Under the pieces are notes generated by a model. It ran no database searches. It was given only the letters and a program-made list of their open reading frames with translations, and was not told where the DNA came from. A stretch of 64,000 bases of DNA from Variovorax paradoxus (GTDB lineage Bacteria > Pseudomonadota > Gammaproteobacteria > Burkholderiales > Burkholderiaceae_C): the NCBI RefSeq assembly GCF_009498455.1, contig NZ_CP045644.1:558001-622000 (forward strand). The letters run 5' to 3'. The position numbers and the translations under genes were made by a program. Numbering within the stretch: position 1 is the first letter of the stretch; each line of letters opens with the position of its first letter. Below are positions 19,038-30,319 of this stretch, piece after piece.

Positions 19038-19849
19038 CGGACAAGACCGTCCTCATCTCGCAGGAAGGCGCCGTCCGCATCCTGACCAACAGCAACCCGG
19101 CCGCGCGCAACGCGATCACGCCGACGCTGTACGCCGAGCTCTCCGCCGCGCTCACCGACGCGCAGAACGACCCCGAGGTGGGCGCCATCGTCTTCACCGG
19201 CGCAGGCGACTTCTTCTGCTCGGGCGGCGACCTGAACCTGCTGGCCAAGCGCCGCGAACTGCCCGAGGCCGAACGCCGCGAGAAGCTCGAAGGCCTGCAC
19301 GACCTGATCCGCGCGATCCGCGACTGCGGCAAGCCCGTGATCGCGGCGGTCGAAGGCGGTGCGGCCGGTGCCGGCCTGTCGATGGCGCTGGCCTGCGACA
19401 TGCTCGTGTCGGCGCGCGATGCGTTCTACACGGTCGCCTACATCAAGGTCGGCCTCACGCCCGACGGCGGCGCCACGGCCTTCCTCGCGGAGTTCGTCTC
19501 GCGCCAGGTGCTCACCGAGCTGTGCCTCACCGGCGACCGCCTCACGGCCGAGCGCCTGCACGCGATGGGCGCCGTGAACCGCCTGACCGACAAGGGCGGC
19601 GCGCTGGCCGAAGCCATCGCACTCGCCGCCAAGGTGGCGGTTGGCCCGCTGCGCGCGAGCGCACGCATCAAGTCGCTGTGCCGCCAGGCCCATCGCGCCA
19701 CGCTCGAGGAACAACTCGAGGCCGAAGCGGTCTACATGGTGACGTCGCAGGCCGACGCCGAAGCCGCTGAAGGCATCGGTGCCTTCCTCGGCAAGCGCAA
19801 GGCCGACTTCGTCGCGTTGCGCCACGCGCCCCAGCCCGACGCGTCCTGA
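19034..19849 (+). CDS. Enoyl-CoA hydratase/isomerase family protein
   Basis: A 271-residue crotonase-fold protein. Oxyanion-hole segments GAGDFFCSGGDLNLL and EGGAAGAGLSMALACD are present, as is the YIKVGLTPDGGATAF loop; in place of the second hydratase glutamate there is an aspartate (PDGG), common in isomerase-like or detoxifying members. The ATG at 19034 overlaps the preceding gene. It acts on acyl-CoA in the same operon, but whether as hydratase, isomerase or hydrolase cannot be told from sequence. Confidence 0.88.
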   Translation: MTDKTVLISQEGAVRILTNSNPAARNAITPTLYAELSAALTDAQNDPEVGAIVFTGAGDFFCSGGDLNLLAKRRELPEAERREKLEGLHDLIRAIRDCGKPVIAAVEGGAAGAGLSMALACDMLVSARDAFYTVAYIKVGLTPDGGATAFLAEFVSRQVLTELCLTGDRLTAERLHAMGAVNRLTDKGGALAEAIALAAKVAVGPLRASARIKSLCRQAHRATLEEQLEAEAVYMVTSQADAEAAEGIGAFLGKRKADFVALRHAPQPDAS

Positions 19850-19922
19850 CGCGCCGCGCCCTTCCCCGCGTGTGCATGCCGATGCAGATGCGGGGGTCTT
19901 TCGTTTTCCTGGAGTTGTTCCC

Positions 19923-21131
19923 ATGCCCTCGCTGAATTCCTCGCTGCCGCTCGCCGGCGTGCGCGTCCTCGATCTGTCCCGCATCCTCGCCGGCCCGTGG
20001 TGCGGCATGGTGCTGGCCGACATGGGTGCCGAGGTGATCAAGGTCGAGCACCCGGGCCGCGGCGACGACACGCGCGACTGGGGCCTGCGCGTGGGCAAGA
20101 CGGAGACCGCCTACTTCAACAGCGTGAACCGCAACAAGCGCTCGGTCACGCTCGACCTGCAGACGCCCGAAGGCCAGCAGATCGCACGCGACCTCGCCAA
20201 GCAGTGCGACGTGGTGCTGCAGAACTTCAAGTTCGGCGGCATCGACAAGCTGGGCCTGGGCTACGAACAGCTGCGCAAGGAGAACCCGGGCCTCATCTAC
20301 TGCTCGATCTCGGGCTACGACCGCACCGGCCCCGAGGCCGCACGCCCCGGCTACGACCTCGTGGTGCAGGGCGAGGCCGGCCTGATGGCGCTCAACGGCG
20401 AAGCCAACCAGCCGCCGCTGAAGTTCGGCGTGGCCGCCGTCGACCTGTTCACCGGCATGTACTCGGCGCAGGCCGTGCTGGCCGCGCTCTACCAGCGCGA
20501 AAAAACCGGCACGGGCCGCCACATCGAGATGGCGCTGTTCGACTGCGGCCTCATGATCACTGCCTACTACGGCCTCGAAGCGCTGCTGATGGGCGAAGAC
20601 CCGCCGCGCTACGGCAACTCGCACCCGTCGATCGTGCCCTACGGCGTGTTCGACGCGGCCGACGGCCCGCTGGTGATCACCGTGGGCAACAACGCGCAGT
20701 TCTCACGCTTCTGCACTGAAGTGATCGAGCGCCCCGACCTCGCGGCCGACGAGCGCTTCAAGACCAACATCCTGCGCTCGGCCAACCGCGCCGTGCTGCT
20801 GCCCGAGCTGCACGCCGAGCTGGCCAAGCGCCCGCGCGCCGCGCTGCTCGAAAAGCTCAACGCCTCGGGCATTCCCTGCGGCGAAGTGCTGGGCCTGCTG
20901 GAGGCGCTGAACTCCAAGCGCGCGACCGACGCCGGCCTGGTGACCAAGCAGCCGCACCCGGTGGCCGGCGAGGTCGACGTGCTCGCGCCTCCCTACCGTT
21001 TCGATGGCGAGCGCCTGCCCGTGCGCAGCGCGCCGCCCACTTTGGGCGAAGGCACGCACGACGTGCTGAAGTCCCTGCTCGGCCTGTCGGATGAAAAGCT
21101 GGCAGCGCTGAAAACGAACGGCGTTGTCTGA
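19923..21131 (+). CDS. CaiB/BaiF family CoA transferase
   Basis: A 402-residue class III CoA transferase. The opening LAGVRVLDLSRILAGPWCGMVLADMGAEVIKVE is split over the family's conserved CoA-binding region, and the catalytic aspartate is in GYDLVVQGEAG near residue 144. It moves CoA between carboxylic acids, e.g. from succinyl-CoA to the incoming acid, giving an ATP-free activation route beside the CoA ligase downstream. The ATG at 19923 follows 73 bp of spacer that contains a small G-rich stretch, and TGGAG lies upstream. Same strand and operon as its neighbours. Confidence 0.9.
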   Translation: MPSLNSSLPLAGVRVLDLSRILAGPWCGMVLADMGAEVIKVEHPGRGDDTRDWGLRVGKTETAYFNSVNRNKRSVTLDLQTPEGQQIARDLAKQCDVVLQNFKFGGIDKLGLGYEQLRKENPGLIYCSISGYDRTGPEAARPGYDLVVQGEAGLMALNGEANQPPLKFGVAAVDLFTGMYSAQAVLAALYQREKTGTGRHIEMALFDCGLMITAYYGLEALLMGEDPPRYGNSHPSIVPYGVFDAADGPLVITVGNNAQFSRFCTEVIERPDLAADERFKTNILRSANRAVLLPELHAELAKRPRAALLEKLNASGIPCGEVLGLLEALNSKRATDAGLVTKQPHPVAGEVDVLAPPYRFDGERLPVRSAPPTLGEGTHDVLKSLLGLSDEKLAALKTNGVV

Positions 21132-21175
21132 TCGCACTTCGCGAAGACAACGTCCGCATTCCTGAAGAGAAGTCC

Positions 21176-22174
21176 ATGGCCTTTCCGTTTTTCCGTACCC
21201 CCCGCAATCCCGTGCGCCGCGCCCTGATCGCGCTGGCCCTTCCCCTTCTGGCCGGCAGCGCCTTCGCCCAGGCCTGGCCGACCAAGCCGATCACGCTGGT
21301 CGTGCCCTTCCCGCCCGGCGGCCCGACCGACGTGGCCTCGCGCATCGTGGCGCAGAAGATGTCGCTGTCGCTCAAGCAGAACATCCTGGTCGACAACCGC
21401 AGCGGCGCCTCGGGCACCATCGGCGCGGCCTTTGCGGCCAAGGCCGCACCCGACGGCTACACCTTCGTGATGCTGGCCACGCCGACGCTGCTGGCCTCGC
21501 ACCTGTACGGCACCGTGCCGTACGACATCTTCAAGAACTTCACGCCCGTGGGCACGGTGTACGACCTGCCGATCGTGATGGTGGTGAACCCGAAGGCGCT
21601 GCCCGGCGTGAACGGCCTGCAGGACCTGATCGCCAAGGCCAAGGCCGACGGCGGCAAGCTCAACTACACGACCGCCGGCGCCGGCAGCTTCGGCCACCTG
21701 ACGACCGAGCAGCTGAAGAACATCGGCAAGTTCGAGATGCAGCACGTGCCTTACCGCGGCAGCGCGCCCGCCGTGACCGACCTCATCGGCGGCCAGGTGC
21801 CCGCGATGTTCTCCGACCTCGTGGCCGTGATCCCGCACATCCGCGCCGGCACGCTGCGCCCGATCGCCGTGGGCTCCGGCAAGCGCGTGAGCCTGCTGCC
21901 CGACGTGAAGACCGTGGCCGAGCAGGGCTTCCCCGGCTTCGACGCGACCTCGTGGGGCGGGCTGCTGGCCCCGGCCGGCACGCCGCAGGCCGTGGTCGAC
22001 CGCATGAGCGCCGAGCTGAAGAAGGCGCTGGCCGACAAGGAAGTCGGCGAGAAGCTGCAGAGCGTGGGCTCCTTCGCGGCCTACGGCACGCCGGAACAGA
22101 CCGCCACGCGCATGCGCCAGGACTTCGAACGCTGGGGCAAGGTGATCCGCGACAACAAGATCACGAACCAGTAA
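21176..22174 (+). CDS. Bug-family tripartite tricarboxylate transporter receptor
   Basis: A 332-residue periplasmic receptor of the Bug/TctC family. The signal peptide ends around AGSAFA-QAWP, and the mature part begins with the family hallmark PTKPITLVVPFPPGGPTD. Bug proteins bind carboxylates and related compounds for TctAB-type importers, or act as sensors. No tctA/tctB genes are near. Its place among acyl-CoA genes suggests that its ligand is the organic acid degraded by the operon, but this is inference. Confidence 0.9.
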   Translation: MAFPFFRTPRNPVRRALIALALPLLAGSAFAQAWPTKPITLVVPFPPGGPTDVASRIVAQKMSLSLKQNILVDNRSGASGTIGAAFAAKAAPDGYTFVMLATPTLLASHLYGTVPYDIFKNFTPVGTVYDLPIVMVVNPKALPGVNGLQDLIAKAKADGGKLNYTTAGAGSFGHLTTEQLKNIGKFEMQHVPYRGSAPAVTDLIGGQVPAMFSDLVAVIPHIRAGTLRPIAVGSGKRVSLLPDVKTVAEQGFPGFDATSWGGLLAPAGTPQAVVDRMSAELKKALADKEVGEKLQSVGSFAAYGTPEQTATRMRQDFERWGKVIRDNKITNQ

Positions 22175-22221
22175 GACGCGGACCCGCGTCCGCAGCCGGT
22201 AAGACGACCTAAGGAGACACC

Positions 22222-24174
22222 ATGACAACAGGCAACGACAAGAACAACAACAACGTCATCGGCACACCGTTCCGCCCCCGGTTTCCGGTGCGCGGGCTCG
22301 ACGACATCCGCGCGCTCGAAGCAACGCCGCTCGAAGAAGCGCTCACGGTGCGCAGCACCTACGAGCTCTTCCGCAATTCCGGTGCGGCCTTCGGCGACAA
22401 GACCGCGCTGACCTTTCTGCGCAGCGGCAACCCGGCGGATGAACCCATCCGCTGGTCGTATGCGCAGCTGCTCGCGGGCATTCACCAGACCGCCAACCTG
22501 CTGCACACGCTGGGTGTGGGGCCCGACGATGCGGTCGCGGTGCTGCTGCCCGGTTGCCTCGAGTACCACCTCGCGCTCTGGGGCGGCGAGGCGGCCGGCA
22601 TCGTGCAGCCGCTGAACCCGCTGCTCACCGACGAGAAGCTGGTCGCGCTGATGACCGCGGCGCGCGCCAAGGTGCTCATCGCCTACGGCTCGGACAGCGA
22701 ATCGGGCATGTGGTCGAAGGCGATGCGCCTGCGCGGCCAGGTGCCCACACTCACCACCGTGCTGCGCGTGGCGCCGCACGACGAAGCGCCGGGCGCTGCG
22801 GGGGCATTGCCTGGAGGCGTGGCCGAGTTCGACGTGCTGCGCGCCGCGCAACCTTCGGACCGCCTCGTGAGCGGCCGCGACATCGCCCCCACCGACATCG
22901 CCGCCTACTTCCACACCGGCGGCACCACGGGCGCGCCCAAGCTCGCGCGCCACAGCCACGGCGCGCAGGTGTTCACCGCCTGGGCCAGCGTGCAGCTCGC
23001 GGGCATGAACGAACAGGGCATCTCGATCAACGGCTACCCGCTGTTCCATGTGGCGGGCGTGCTGCCGGCGTCGCTCTCGGCGTTGTCGGCGGGCGTGGAG
23101 GTGATCATTCCGACGCCCTCGCTGCTGCGCAACAAGGAGGTGCTGGCCAACTACTGGAAGCTGGTCGAGAAGTACCGCCCGACCTCGCTGTCGGCCGTGC
23201 CCACGGTGCTCGCCGCGCTGGCCAACGTGTCGCTGGACGGCGCCGACATCTCGTCCATCACCTACTGCCGCACCGGCGCCGCCGTGCTCGCGCCCGAGCT
23301 GGCCGCGCGCTTCGAGCGCCTGTTCGGCCTGCACGTGCACGAGAGCCTGGGCATGACCGAGATGGCCGGCATCTCGACCATCACGCCGCCCGGCGTGAAC
23401 GGCCCCGCGGGCTGCGTCGGCTTCCGGCTGCCGTATGCGCAGGTGCGCATCGTGGCGCTCGACGAGAACGGCAACGCCAGCGACCGCGAAGTGGCGCAAG
23501 GCGAGACCGGCATGGTGCTGTTCAAGTCGCCCAACGTGTTCTCGGGTTTCGTCGATCCGGCCGACAACGCCAAGGCCTTCACGGCCGACGGCTGGCTCGC
23601 GACCGGCGACCTGGGCTGGATGGACGCCGAAGAGCGGCTGCACCTCACGGGCCGCTCGAAGGACCTGATCATCCGCAGCGGCCACAACATCGACCCCAAG
23701 ACCATCGAGGACGCGCTGGGCGCGCACCCGGCCGTGCAGCTGTGCGCCGCCGTCGGCGCCCCCGATGCCTACGCGGGCGAACTGCCCGTGATCTTCGCGA
23801 CGCTGGTGCCCGGCGCCTCGGCCACCGAAGACGAGCTGCTGGCCTTCACTTCTGCACGCGTCGACGAGGCGCCCGCGCGCCCCAAGTGGGTGTCGGTGAT
23901 CGCCACGATGCCGATGACCAACGTCGGCAAGATCTACAAGCCCGAGCTGCGCGCCATGGCCGCGCGGCAGGTGGTGGCGACCACCGTCGCCGAGGTCTGC
24001 GCGGCACTCGGCCTGAGCGATGCGGCGCAGCCTGCGGTAAGCACGGAAGGCGAAAGCCTCGTGCACGTGCAGATCGACGCTGCCGCGGCAGGCACGCAAG
24101 CCGCGACGCTGCAGGAGCGGCTGCAGAAGGCCCTGGAGCCCCTGCCATTCAAGACGCGCATCGCACTGAAGTGA
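22222..24174 (+). CDS. Acyl-CoA synthetase (AMP-forming)
   Basis: A 650-residue adenylate-forming ligase. The phosphate-binding loop is FHTGGTTGAPKLARHSH; later motifs are ESLGMTEMAG, the hinge region GWLATGDLGWMDAEERLHLTGRSKDL and a C-terminal catalytic segment with GKIYKPELR, where the lysine is the adenylation residue. It activates a carboxylic acid to acyl-CoA using ATP. An extra 60-residue tail after the usual end is seen. It lies between the two Bug receptors on the same strand, so uptake and activation of the same acid is a fair guess. Confidence 0.9.
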   Translation: MTTGNDKNNNNVIGTPFRPRFPVRGLDDIRALEATPLEEALTVRSTYELFRNSGAAFGDKTALTFLRSGNPADEPIRWSYAQLLAGIHQTANLLHTLGVGPDDAVAVLLPGCLEYHLALWGGEAAGIVQPLNPLLTDEKLVALMTAARAKVLIAYGSDSESGMWSKAMRLRGQVPTLTTVLRVAPHDEAPGAAGALPGGVAEFDVLRAAQPSDRLVSGRDIAPTDIAAYFHTGGTTGAPKLARHSHGAQVFTAWASVQLAGMNEQGISINGYPLFHVAGVLPASLSALSAGVEVIIPTPSLLRNKEVLANYWKLVEKYRPTSLSAVPTVLAALANVSLDGADISSITYCRTGAAVLAPELAARFERLFGLHVHESLGMTEMAGISTITPPGVNGPAGCVGFRLPYAQVRIVALDENGNASDREVAQGETGMVLFKSPNVFSGFVDPADNAKAFTADGWLATGDLGWMDAEERLHLTGRSKDLIIRSGHNIDPKTIEDALGAHPAVQLCAAVGAPDAYAGELPVIFATLVPGASATEDELLAFTSARVDEAPARPKWVSVIATMPMTNVGKIYKPELRAMAARQVVATTVAEVCAALGLSDAAQPAVSTEGESLVHVQIDAAAAGTQAATLQERLQKALEPLPFKTRIALK

Positions 24175-24227
24175 GCGACCCGCTTCTTCTTCGACACGAT
24201 TTTCTGAAACCGAACGGGAGACAACCC

Positions 24228-25226
24228 ATGACCCATCAAGCCTCGACCCGCCGCGCCCTGCTGTGCGCTGCCGCATCGACCGCCGCGCTGTTCGCACTGG
24301 CCCCCGCGCATGCGCAGGCGCCCTATCCGAACAAGCCGATCCGCCTCATCGTGCCCTTCCAGGCCGGCGGCGCGACCGACGTGCTGGCGCGCGTGCTGGG
24401 CCAGAAGATGGCGGCCAGCATGGGCCAGCCCATCGTGGTGGACAACAAGCCCGGCGCGGCCGGCATCATCGGCACCGACATGGTCGCCAAGGCCGCGCCC
24501 GACGGCTACACGATCGTGCTGTCGCTGAGCAACTCGCTCATGACCAACGAGTTCTTGTACGACAAGCTGCCCTACGACACGCAGCGCGACCTGACGCTGG
24601 TCTACCAGATCGCGATGGCGCCGCTGGTGCTGGTGGTGCACCCGAGCGTGACCGCGAAGACCGGGCCCGAACTGCAGAAGTACGTCGTCGCGCACAAGGG
24701 CAAGGTTGCCTACGGTTCGTACGGCGTGGGCGCCTACCCGCACCTGGCCGGCGCGCACATGAGCCTCACGCAACAGGCCGACATGAACCACGTCGCCTAC
24801 AAGGGCGAGGCACCGATGGTGCAGGACCTCATCGGCGGCCAGATCCAGATGGCCTACGCCAGCGCGCTCGCGGCCAAGCCGCACATCGACGCGGGCAAGC
24901 TCAAGGCCATTGCCGTGACCGGCGAGCGCCGCATGAGCACGCTGCCCAACGTGCCGACGATGGCCGAGCAAGGCCTGAAGGACGAGGCCTACCGCGTGAC
25001 CGGCTGGCTCGCCATCGCCGCGCCCGCGAAGACGCCCAAGGCCATCGTCGACCGCATCGCCGACGAAGTGCGCAAGGCCACGCAGCAGCCCGACGTGCGC
25101 GAGCGTGTCGCGGCCATGGGCTTCGAGATCAAGGACAGCTCGCCCGAACTCTTTGCAGCAGCCTGGAAGCAGGAGCGTCCCGTGTGGGAGCGCCTCATCA
25201 AGCAGTCGGGCGCCAAGCTCGAGTAA
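24228..25226 (+). CDS. Bug-family tripartite tricarboxylate transporter receptor (second)
   Basis: A 332-residue second Bug/TctC receptor. The start at 24228 ([19 protein letters not shown]) gives a signal peptide with two arginines and cleavage near [10 protein letters not shown]; mature start [22 protein letters not shown]. It is about as long as the first receptor but clearly diverged (its family motif reads QAGGATD in place of PPGGPTD), so they probably bind different ligands. No membrane subunits are encoded in the window. Confidence 0.9.
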   Translation: MTHQASTRRALLCAAASTAALFALAPAHAQAPYPNKPIRLIVPFQAGGATDVLARVLGQKMAASMGQPIVVDNKPGAAGIIGTDMVAKAAPDGYTIVLSLSNSLMTNEFLYDKLPYDTQRDLTLVYQIAMAPLVLVVHPSVTAKTGPELQKYVVAHKGKVAYGSYGVGAYPHLAGAHMSLTQQADMNHVAYKGEAPMVQDLIGGQIQMAYASALAAKPHIDAGKLKAIAVTGERRMSTLPNVPTMAEQGLKDEAYRVTGWLAIAAPAKTPKAIVDRIADEVRKATQQPDVRERVAAMGFEIKDSSPELFAAAWKQERPVWERLIKQSGAKLE

Positions 25227-25263
25227 CCCCTTTCCCATTTTTTGTCATTCAAGAGGAACAGCC

Positions 25264-26013
25264 ATGAAAGTTCTGGTGCCTGTCAAACGGGTCGTCGATT
25301 ACAACGTGAAGGTGCGCGTCAAGAGCGACGGCACCGGGGTGGACATTGCCAACGTCAAGATGAGCATGAACCCCTTCGACGAGATCGCTGTCGAAGAAGC
25401 GGTTCGGCTGAAGGAAAAGGGCATCGTGACCGAAGTCATCGCCGTCTCGTGCGGCGATGCCAAGTGCCAGGAAACCCTGCGCACCGCGATGGCCATCGGC
25501 GCCGACCGCGGCATCCTGGTCGAGACCACCGAAGAGCTGCAGCCCCTCGCGGTTGCCAAGCTGCTCAAGGCACTGGTCGACAAGGAAAAGCCCCAGCTGA
25601 TCATCCTCGGCAAGCAAGCCATCGATGACGACGCGAATCAAACGGGCCAGATGCTGGCTGCCTTGGCCGACCTGCCGCAAGCCACCTTCGCCTCGAAGGT
25701 CGATCTCGCAGCCGACAAGGTCACCGTCGCACGCGAAGTCGACGGCGGCATGGAAACGCTGACGCTCACGCTGCCCGCCGTCATCACGACCGACCTGCGC
25801 CTGAACGAGCCGCGCTACGTGACGCTGCCCAACATCATGAAGGCCAAGAAGAAGCAGCTGGACATCTTCAAGCCCGAAGACCTGGGCGTGGACGTGAAGC
25901 CGCGCCTGAAGACCCTCAAGGTCAGCGAGCCGCCGAAGCGCGGCGCCGGCATCAAGGTGCCTGACGTTGCAACGCTGGTGGACAAACTGAAGAACGAAGC
26001 GAAGGTGATCTGA
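25264..26013 (+). CDS. etfB: Electron transfer flavoprotein beta subunit
   Basis: A 249-residue EtfB, opening [19 protein letters not shown]. It holds the AMP-binding region and passes electrons from acyl-CoA dehydrogenases to ETF-ubiquinone oxidoreductase. The conserved [17 protein letters not shown] and recognition loop ([21 protein letters not shown]) are present. It is separated from etfA by only 2 bp. Its position after the dehydrogenase pair makes it the likely electron acceptor for it, although it probably serves the whole cell. Confidence 0.96.
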   Translation: MKVLVPVKRVVDYNVKVRVKSDGTGVDIANVKMSMNPFDEIAVEEAVRLKEKGIVTEVIAVSCGDAKCQETLRTAMAIGADRGILVETTEELQPLAVAKLLKALVDKEKPQLIILGKQAIDDDANQTGQMLAALADLPQATFASKVDLAADKVTVAREVDGGMETLTLTLPAVITTDLRLNEPRYVTLPNIMKAKKKQLDIFKPEDLGVDVKPRLKTLKVSEPPKRGAGIKVPDVATLVDKLKNEAKVI

Positions 26014-26015
26014 AC

Positions 26016-26948
26016 ATGACCGCACTTGTTATTGCCGAACACGACCACGCCAGCATCAAGCCGGCCACCCTCAACACCGTGACTGCAGCCCTGGCTTGCG
26101 GTGGCGACGTCCACATCCTCGTGGCCGGTGCCAACGCCGCTGAGGCCGCCAAGGCCGCCGCGCAGATCGCCGGCGTGTCCAAGGTGATCGCTGCCGACAG
26201 CGCCAGCCTCGCTGAAAACCTCGCCGAGAACGTCGCAGCCCAAGTGCTCGCGATCGCCGGCAACTACAGCCACATCCTGTTCCCCTCGACCGCCAACGGC
26301 AAGAACGTCGCTCCGCGCGTGGCCGCCAAGCTGGACGTGGCGCAGATCAGCGACATCACCAAGGTCGACAGCCCCGACACCTTCGAGCGCCCGATCTACG
26401 CCGGCAACGCGATTGCCACCGTGCAGAGCACCGACGCCACCAAGGTGATCACCGTGCGCACGACCGGCTTCGATGCCGCAGCAGCCACCGGTGGCAGCGC
26501 TACCGTTGAAACCGCTGAAGGCGTGGCAGACAGCGGCAAGAGCAGCTTCGTCGGCCGTGAAGTCACGAAGAGCGAGCGCCCCGAACTGACCGCCGCCAAG
26601 ATCATCGTCTCCGGTGGCCGTGCCCTGGGCAGCGCCGAGAAGTTCACCGAAGTGATGGCGCCGCTGGCCGACAAGCTGAATGCAGGCCTCGGCGCCAGCC
26701 GCGCAGCCGTCGACGCAGGCTACGCCCCGAACGACTGGCAAGTGGGCCAGACCGGCAAGATCGTCGCGCCGCAGCTGTACATCGCTGCGGGCATCTCGGG
26801 CGCCATCCAGCATCTGGCCGGCATGAAGGACTCGAAGGTCATCGTCGCGATCAACAAGGACGAAGAAGCACCGATCTTCTCGGTGGCCGACTACGGCCTC
26901 GTGGCCGACCTGTTCACGGCCGTGCCGGAACTCGTGAAGGCGCTGTAA
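26016..26948 (+). CDS. etfA: Electron transfer flavoprotein alpha subunit
   Basis: A 310-residue EtfA. The C-terminal FAD-binding domain is clear: [52 protein letters not shown] and [11 protein letters not shown]. It forms the heterodimer with EtfB encoded immediately upstream. Local codon use is richer in GCT/GCC and slightly less extreme in GC than its neighbours, as expected of a highly expressed housekeeping gene. Confidence 0.96.
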   Translation: MTALVIAEHDHASIKPATLNTVTAALACGGDVHILVAGANAAEAAKAAAQIAGVSKVIAADSASLAENLAENVAAQVLAIAGNYSHILFPSTANGKNVAPRVAAKLDVAQISDITKVDSPDTFERPIYAGNAIATVQSTDATKVITVRTTGFDAAAATGGSATVETAEGVADSGKSSFVGREVTKSERPELTAAKIIVSGGRALGSAEKFTEVMAPLADKLNAGLGASRAAVDAGYAPNDWQVGQTGKIVAPQLYIAAGISGAIQHLAGMKDSKVIVAINKDEEAPIFSVADYGLVADLFTAVPELVKAL

Positions 26949-27935
<987 letters not shown>

Positions 27936-27960
27936 GGGCTTCAGGCTCTGCCGCGCTCCC

Positions 27961-28044
27961 GCCGACGGGGTACCTTGCTCCGCGAATGTCCCCCGGGGCT
28001 GCGCCCCTCCTCCTTGATTTCGCTGCGCAAGGCACCCCATCGGC
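27961..28044. repeat. Palindromic element, copy 1 (variable arms, conserved core)
   Basis: Arms of 18 bp at 27961-27978 (GCCGACGGGGTACCTTGC) and 28027-28044 are complementary at 16 of 18 positions. They enclose a 48-bp core, 27979-28026, beginning TCCGCGAATGTCCCCCG and ending ATTTCGCTGC. The same core ends occur in reverse orientation at 33086-33127 between unrelated arms. It lies in the 470-bp gene-free stretch 27936-28405, where I see no other supported feature. Confidence 0.75.
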
Positions 28045-28405
28045 GTGAGCGTTCAGAGCCGCTTCGGGCTGATGCGGCATCGGGCCCACGAGGTCCGTGC
28101 GCGGCGCGCCGCAGAAGCTGCATTTGTTGGCGCTCGCCGAGACTTCGTGCCGCATGAACCGGCTGCTTCGCCGGGTTCTTCTCTAGAGTGAATGCCCCCT
28201 GTCACTCGACACCCCACCAAGGGAAGAAGAAAGGCGCCATACCCCCACCACCCAGATGTTTGAAGGCTGCTTGCCTCGCGGCAGGTCGTCGGTGCGAAAG
28301 CAGCGATGCAGATGCGAGGTATCAAAAGGCGACGGCCAGGGCGTTACTAGCACCCCAGCCGTCTAACCAAGTTCGTGCAATCACCTCTCAAGGAACCGCA
28401 CAAAA

Positions 28406-28633
28406 ATGGCTACCAAGACTATAGCCCGGCCAACTACGCCGGTAGCTTCCGAAGACAACGCCCAAGACCCGGCGGATCTTCTCGAAAACACCCTCTCGCA
28501 ACTCGAAGCGCTCCTGTGGGTCTGCCATGGGGAAGAGATCGACTGGTGCAGCGGTGACGGGCCTCGACAACTGGACAACGTGCTTTGGCTTGCGGCTGAA
28601 CTGGCTCGCAAGGCGGGGCGCTGTTTCAGCTGA
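28406..28633 (+). CDS. Small hypothetical protein
   Basis: A 75-residue acidic protein with an AAGGA ribosome site ahead of its ATG. The central part LLENTLSQLEALLWVCHGEEIDWC and the end DNVLWLAAELARKAGRC look like two amphipathic helices with three cysteines. I recognise no domain. It is an orphan at the start of the accessory stretch, with 258 bp of apparently empty sequence after it. The coding status rests on the ribosome site, acidic helical composition and lack of a better alternative. Confidence 0.5.
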   Translation: MATKTIARPTTPVASEDNAQDPADLLENTLSQLEALLWVCHGEEIDWCSGDGPRQLDNVLWLAAELARKAGRCFS

Positions 28634-28891
28634 GCGAGAAGGCGCGACGTGGGGCGCTTGAGACTGGCGGTTAGCGGCTGGTCTGCGGGCCGCAGGGCGC
28701 TGGTGGTGGACGAAGATTTTCTGTAACTCGGCTTACGCAAACTGCCACATGACGCTCACTGCAAGGAGCGCACTGCCGCGCAAGAAATAGATCGCTGCAA
28801 GCGTGGCCCAGGACTACCATTCCATCGTTCACGTGCGGTTCGGCACGAGACTGCCGCGGACTGGTTGCTCACTCGTGCGAGGAGAGTCGCG

Positions 28892-29272
28892 ATGGCAAGT
28901 CCAATGCATGTCAACAAGCTTCAGACGAAATCCCATGACGAACCGGATGAGGTTCGGGAGCCCGAAAAGACCCGGGTCGAAGTGGTCCGCCTCGAGGGCT
29001 ACACGCTCGGACGCTTCAAGTTCGAGCCCGGGTGGCGCTGGTCGAAGTGCATCAAACCGGTCGTGGGCACGGACAGTTGCCAGGTGGCTCACGTCGGGTA
29101 TGCGGTGTCCGGTCGCATCACCGTGCAAATGAATGACGGCTCGCAGACTGTCATTGAGGAAGGCATGTCGTACACCATTCCGCCGGGTCACGACGCATGG
29201 GTCGAAGGCAACGCTCCGTTCGTCGGCTTGGAGATGATGAGCGCAGAGGAATACGCAAAGTCCAAGAGCTGA
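28892..29272 (+). CDS. Cupin domain protein
   Basis: A 126-residue cupin. The ATG at 28892 follows GGAGAG; the open frame upstream to 28865 adds nothing conserved. Beta-barrel motifs include GRFKFEPGWRWSKCIKP, HVGYAVSGRITVQMNDGS and YTIPPGHDAWVEGNAP, the latter being cupin box 2 with one histidine. It resembles cupins that regulate or bind small ligands. Function unknown. Stop at 29272 is followed by 331 bp (29273-29603) in which I see no gene or site I can support. Confidence 0.8.
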   Translation: MASPMHVNKLQTKSHDEPDEVREPEKTRVEVVRLEGYTLGRFKFEPGWRWSKCIKPVVGTDSCQVAHVGYAVSGRITVQMNDGSQTVIEEGMSYTIPPGHDAWVEGNAPFVGLEMMSAEEYAKSKS

Positions 29273-29603
29273 CCCGAGGTGAAAGGCCTGGCCGACTGCG
29301 CAGGTGTCGCGCAGCAGGCCGGCGTCGACCGCCGGCGTTTGGCCGATAGCACCCGTCTGAAGCAGACATGCCCGACGGCAACTATGCAGCGATCGCGGTC
29401 TGTCGTGCGTCTGCAATTGACGTCCGCTTCTTGCTGCTGAACCGCCCCTTCAACGCGGCGGCTCCGACTACGAGCGGGAAGAAAATCTGGCCACAAAAGC
29501 CGGGGCGATTCAGTTCGCCCTGTGCTGTTAGCCTTACATGGTCGGCAGGGCCTCTGCCACGCCAACTCCGGCCATCGCGCCCAATTCAAGAAGTGAACTC
29601 ACC

Positions 29604-30113
29604 ATGACCAGCCCGCTGTACAACGCCTCCGTTCCCGTCATGCAGCAGATGCTGCGCGCCCTGTCCGACGTGCTCAAGAAGGCCGAAGACCAGGCGACGC
29701 AGAAAAATATCGATCCGAATGCGCTGCTGCAGGCACGGCTGTTCCCTGACATGTTTCCGCTGCTACGTCAGGTACAGATCGCCGCAGATTTCTCCAAGGG
29801 CATTGCCTCCCGCCTGGCGGGTGCCGAGGTGCCGTCCTGGCCCGACACCGAGGTCAGCTTCGCCGATCTGCAAGCGTTGATCGCCAAAGCTTTGGCCCAT
29901 ATCGGCTCCTTCAAGCCTGAGCAATTTGATTCAAGCGAGAGCCGCGAGATCGTATTGCGCCCCGGCACCCCCAAGGAAAAGAAGCTGACCGCAAGCGCCT
30001 ATCTTCTGAACTATGGACTGCCGCAGTTTTTCTTCCATGTGACCACCACCTATGCCATCTTGCGCCACAACGGTGTTGAGATCGGCAAGCGCGACTACAT
30101 GGGTGCCTACTGA
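29604..30113 (+). CDS. DUF1993 domain protein
   Basis: A 169-residue protein that fits the DUF1993 family over its full length: MTSPLYNASVPVMQQMLRALSDVLKKAE at the start, RLFPDMFPLLRQVQIAADF, then the C-terminal YLLNYGLPQFFFHVTTTYAILRHNGVEIGKRDYMG. These are helical DinB-like bundles of unknown function. The start at 29604 is chosen because the helix begins there. No partner gene is adjacent. The 206 bp after it (30114-30319) hold no supported gene. Confidence 0.85.
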   Translation: MTSPLYNASVPVMQQMLRALSDVLKKAEDQATQKNIDPNALLQARLFPDMFPLLRQVQIAADFSKGIASRLAGAEVPSWPDTEVSFADLQALIAKALAHIGSFKPEQFDSSESREIVLRPGTPKEKKLTASAYLLNYGLPQFFFHVTTTYAILRHNGVEIGKRDYMGAY

Positions 30114-30319
30114 CCCAAGACGGACAGGCGTTCAGCCACTCTGGCCACTGCCGCTCGACCAGCGCCTTGCACCAGGCCTGCGGGGCCCCAGGACTTCCGC
30201 TTCCGTGATGCTCCGGTCGATGACTTTCTCCTTGGCGGCGGCCGGCAAGATTGCCCCTGCGATCAGGAGGTCGTGCCGTTGGTCGCACCGTATCCGGGCT
30301 ATCGACCGAAAACTTCCAA

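Noticed and set aside
28053..28325. Minus-strand reading frames of 90-184 codons at the accessory boundary
   Set aside because: They run across the palindromic element, have low-complexity composition and no ribosome site or domain.
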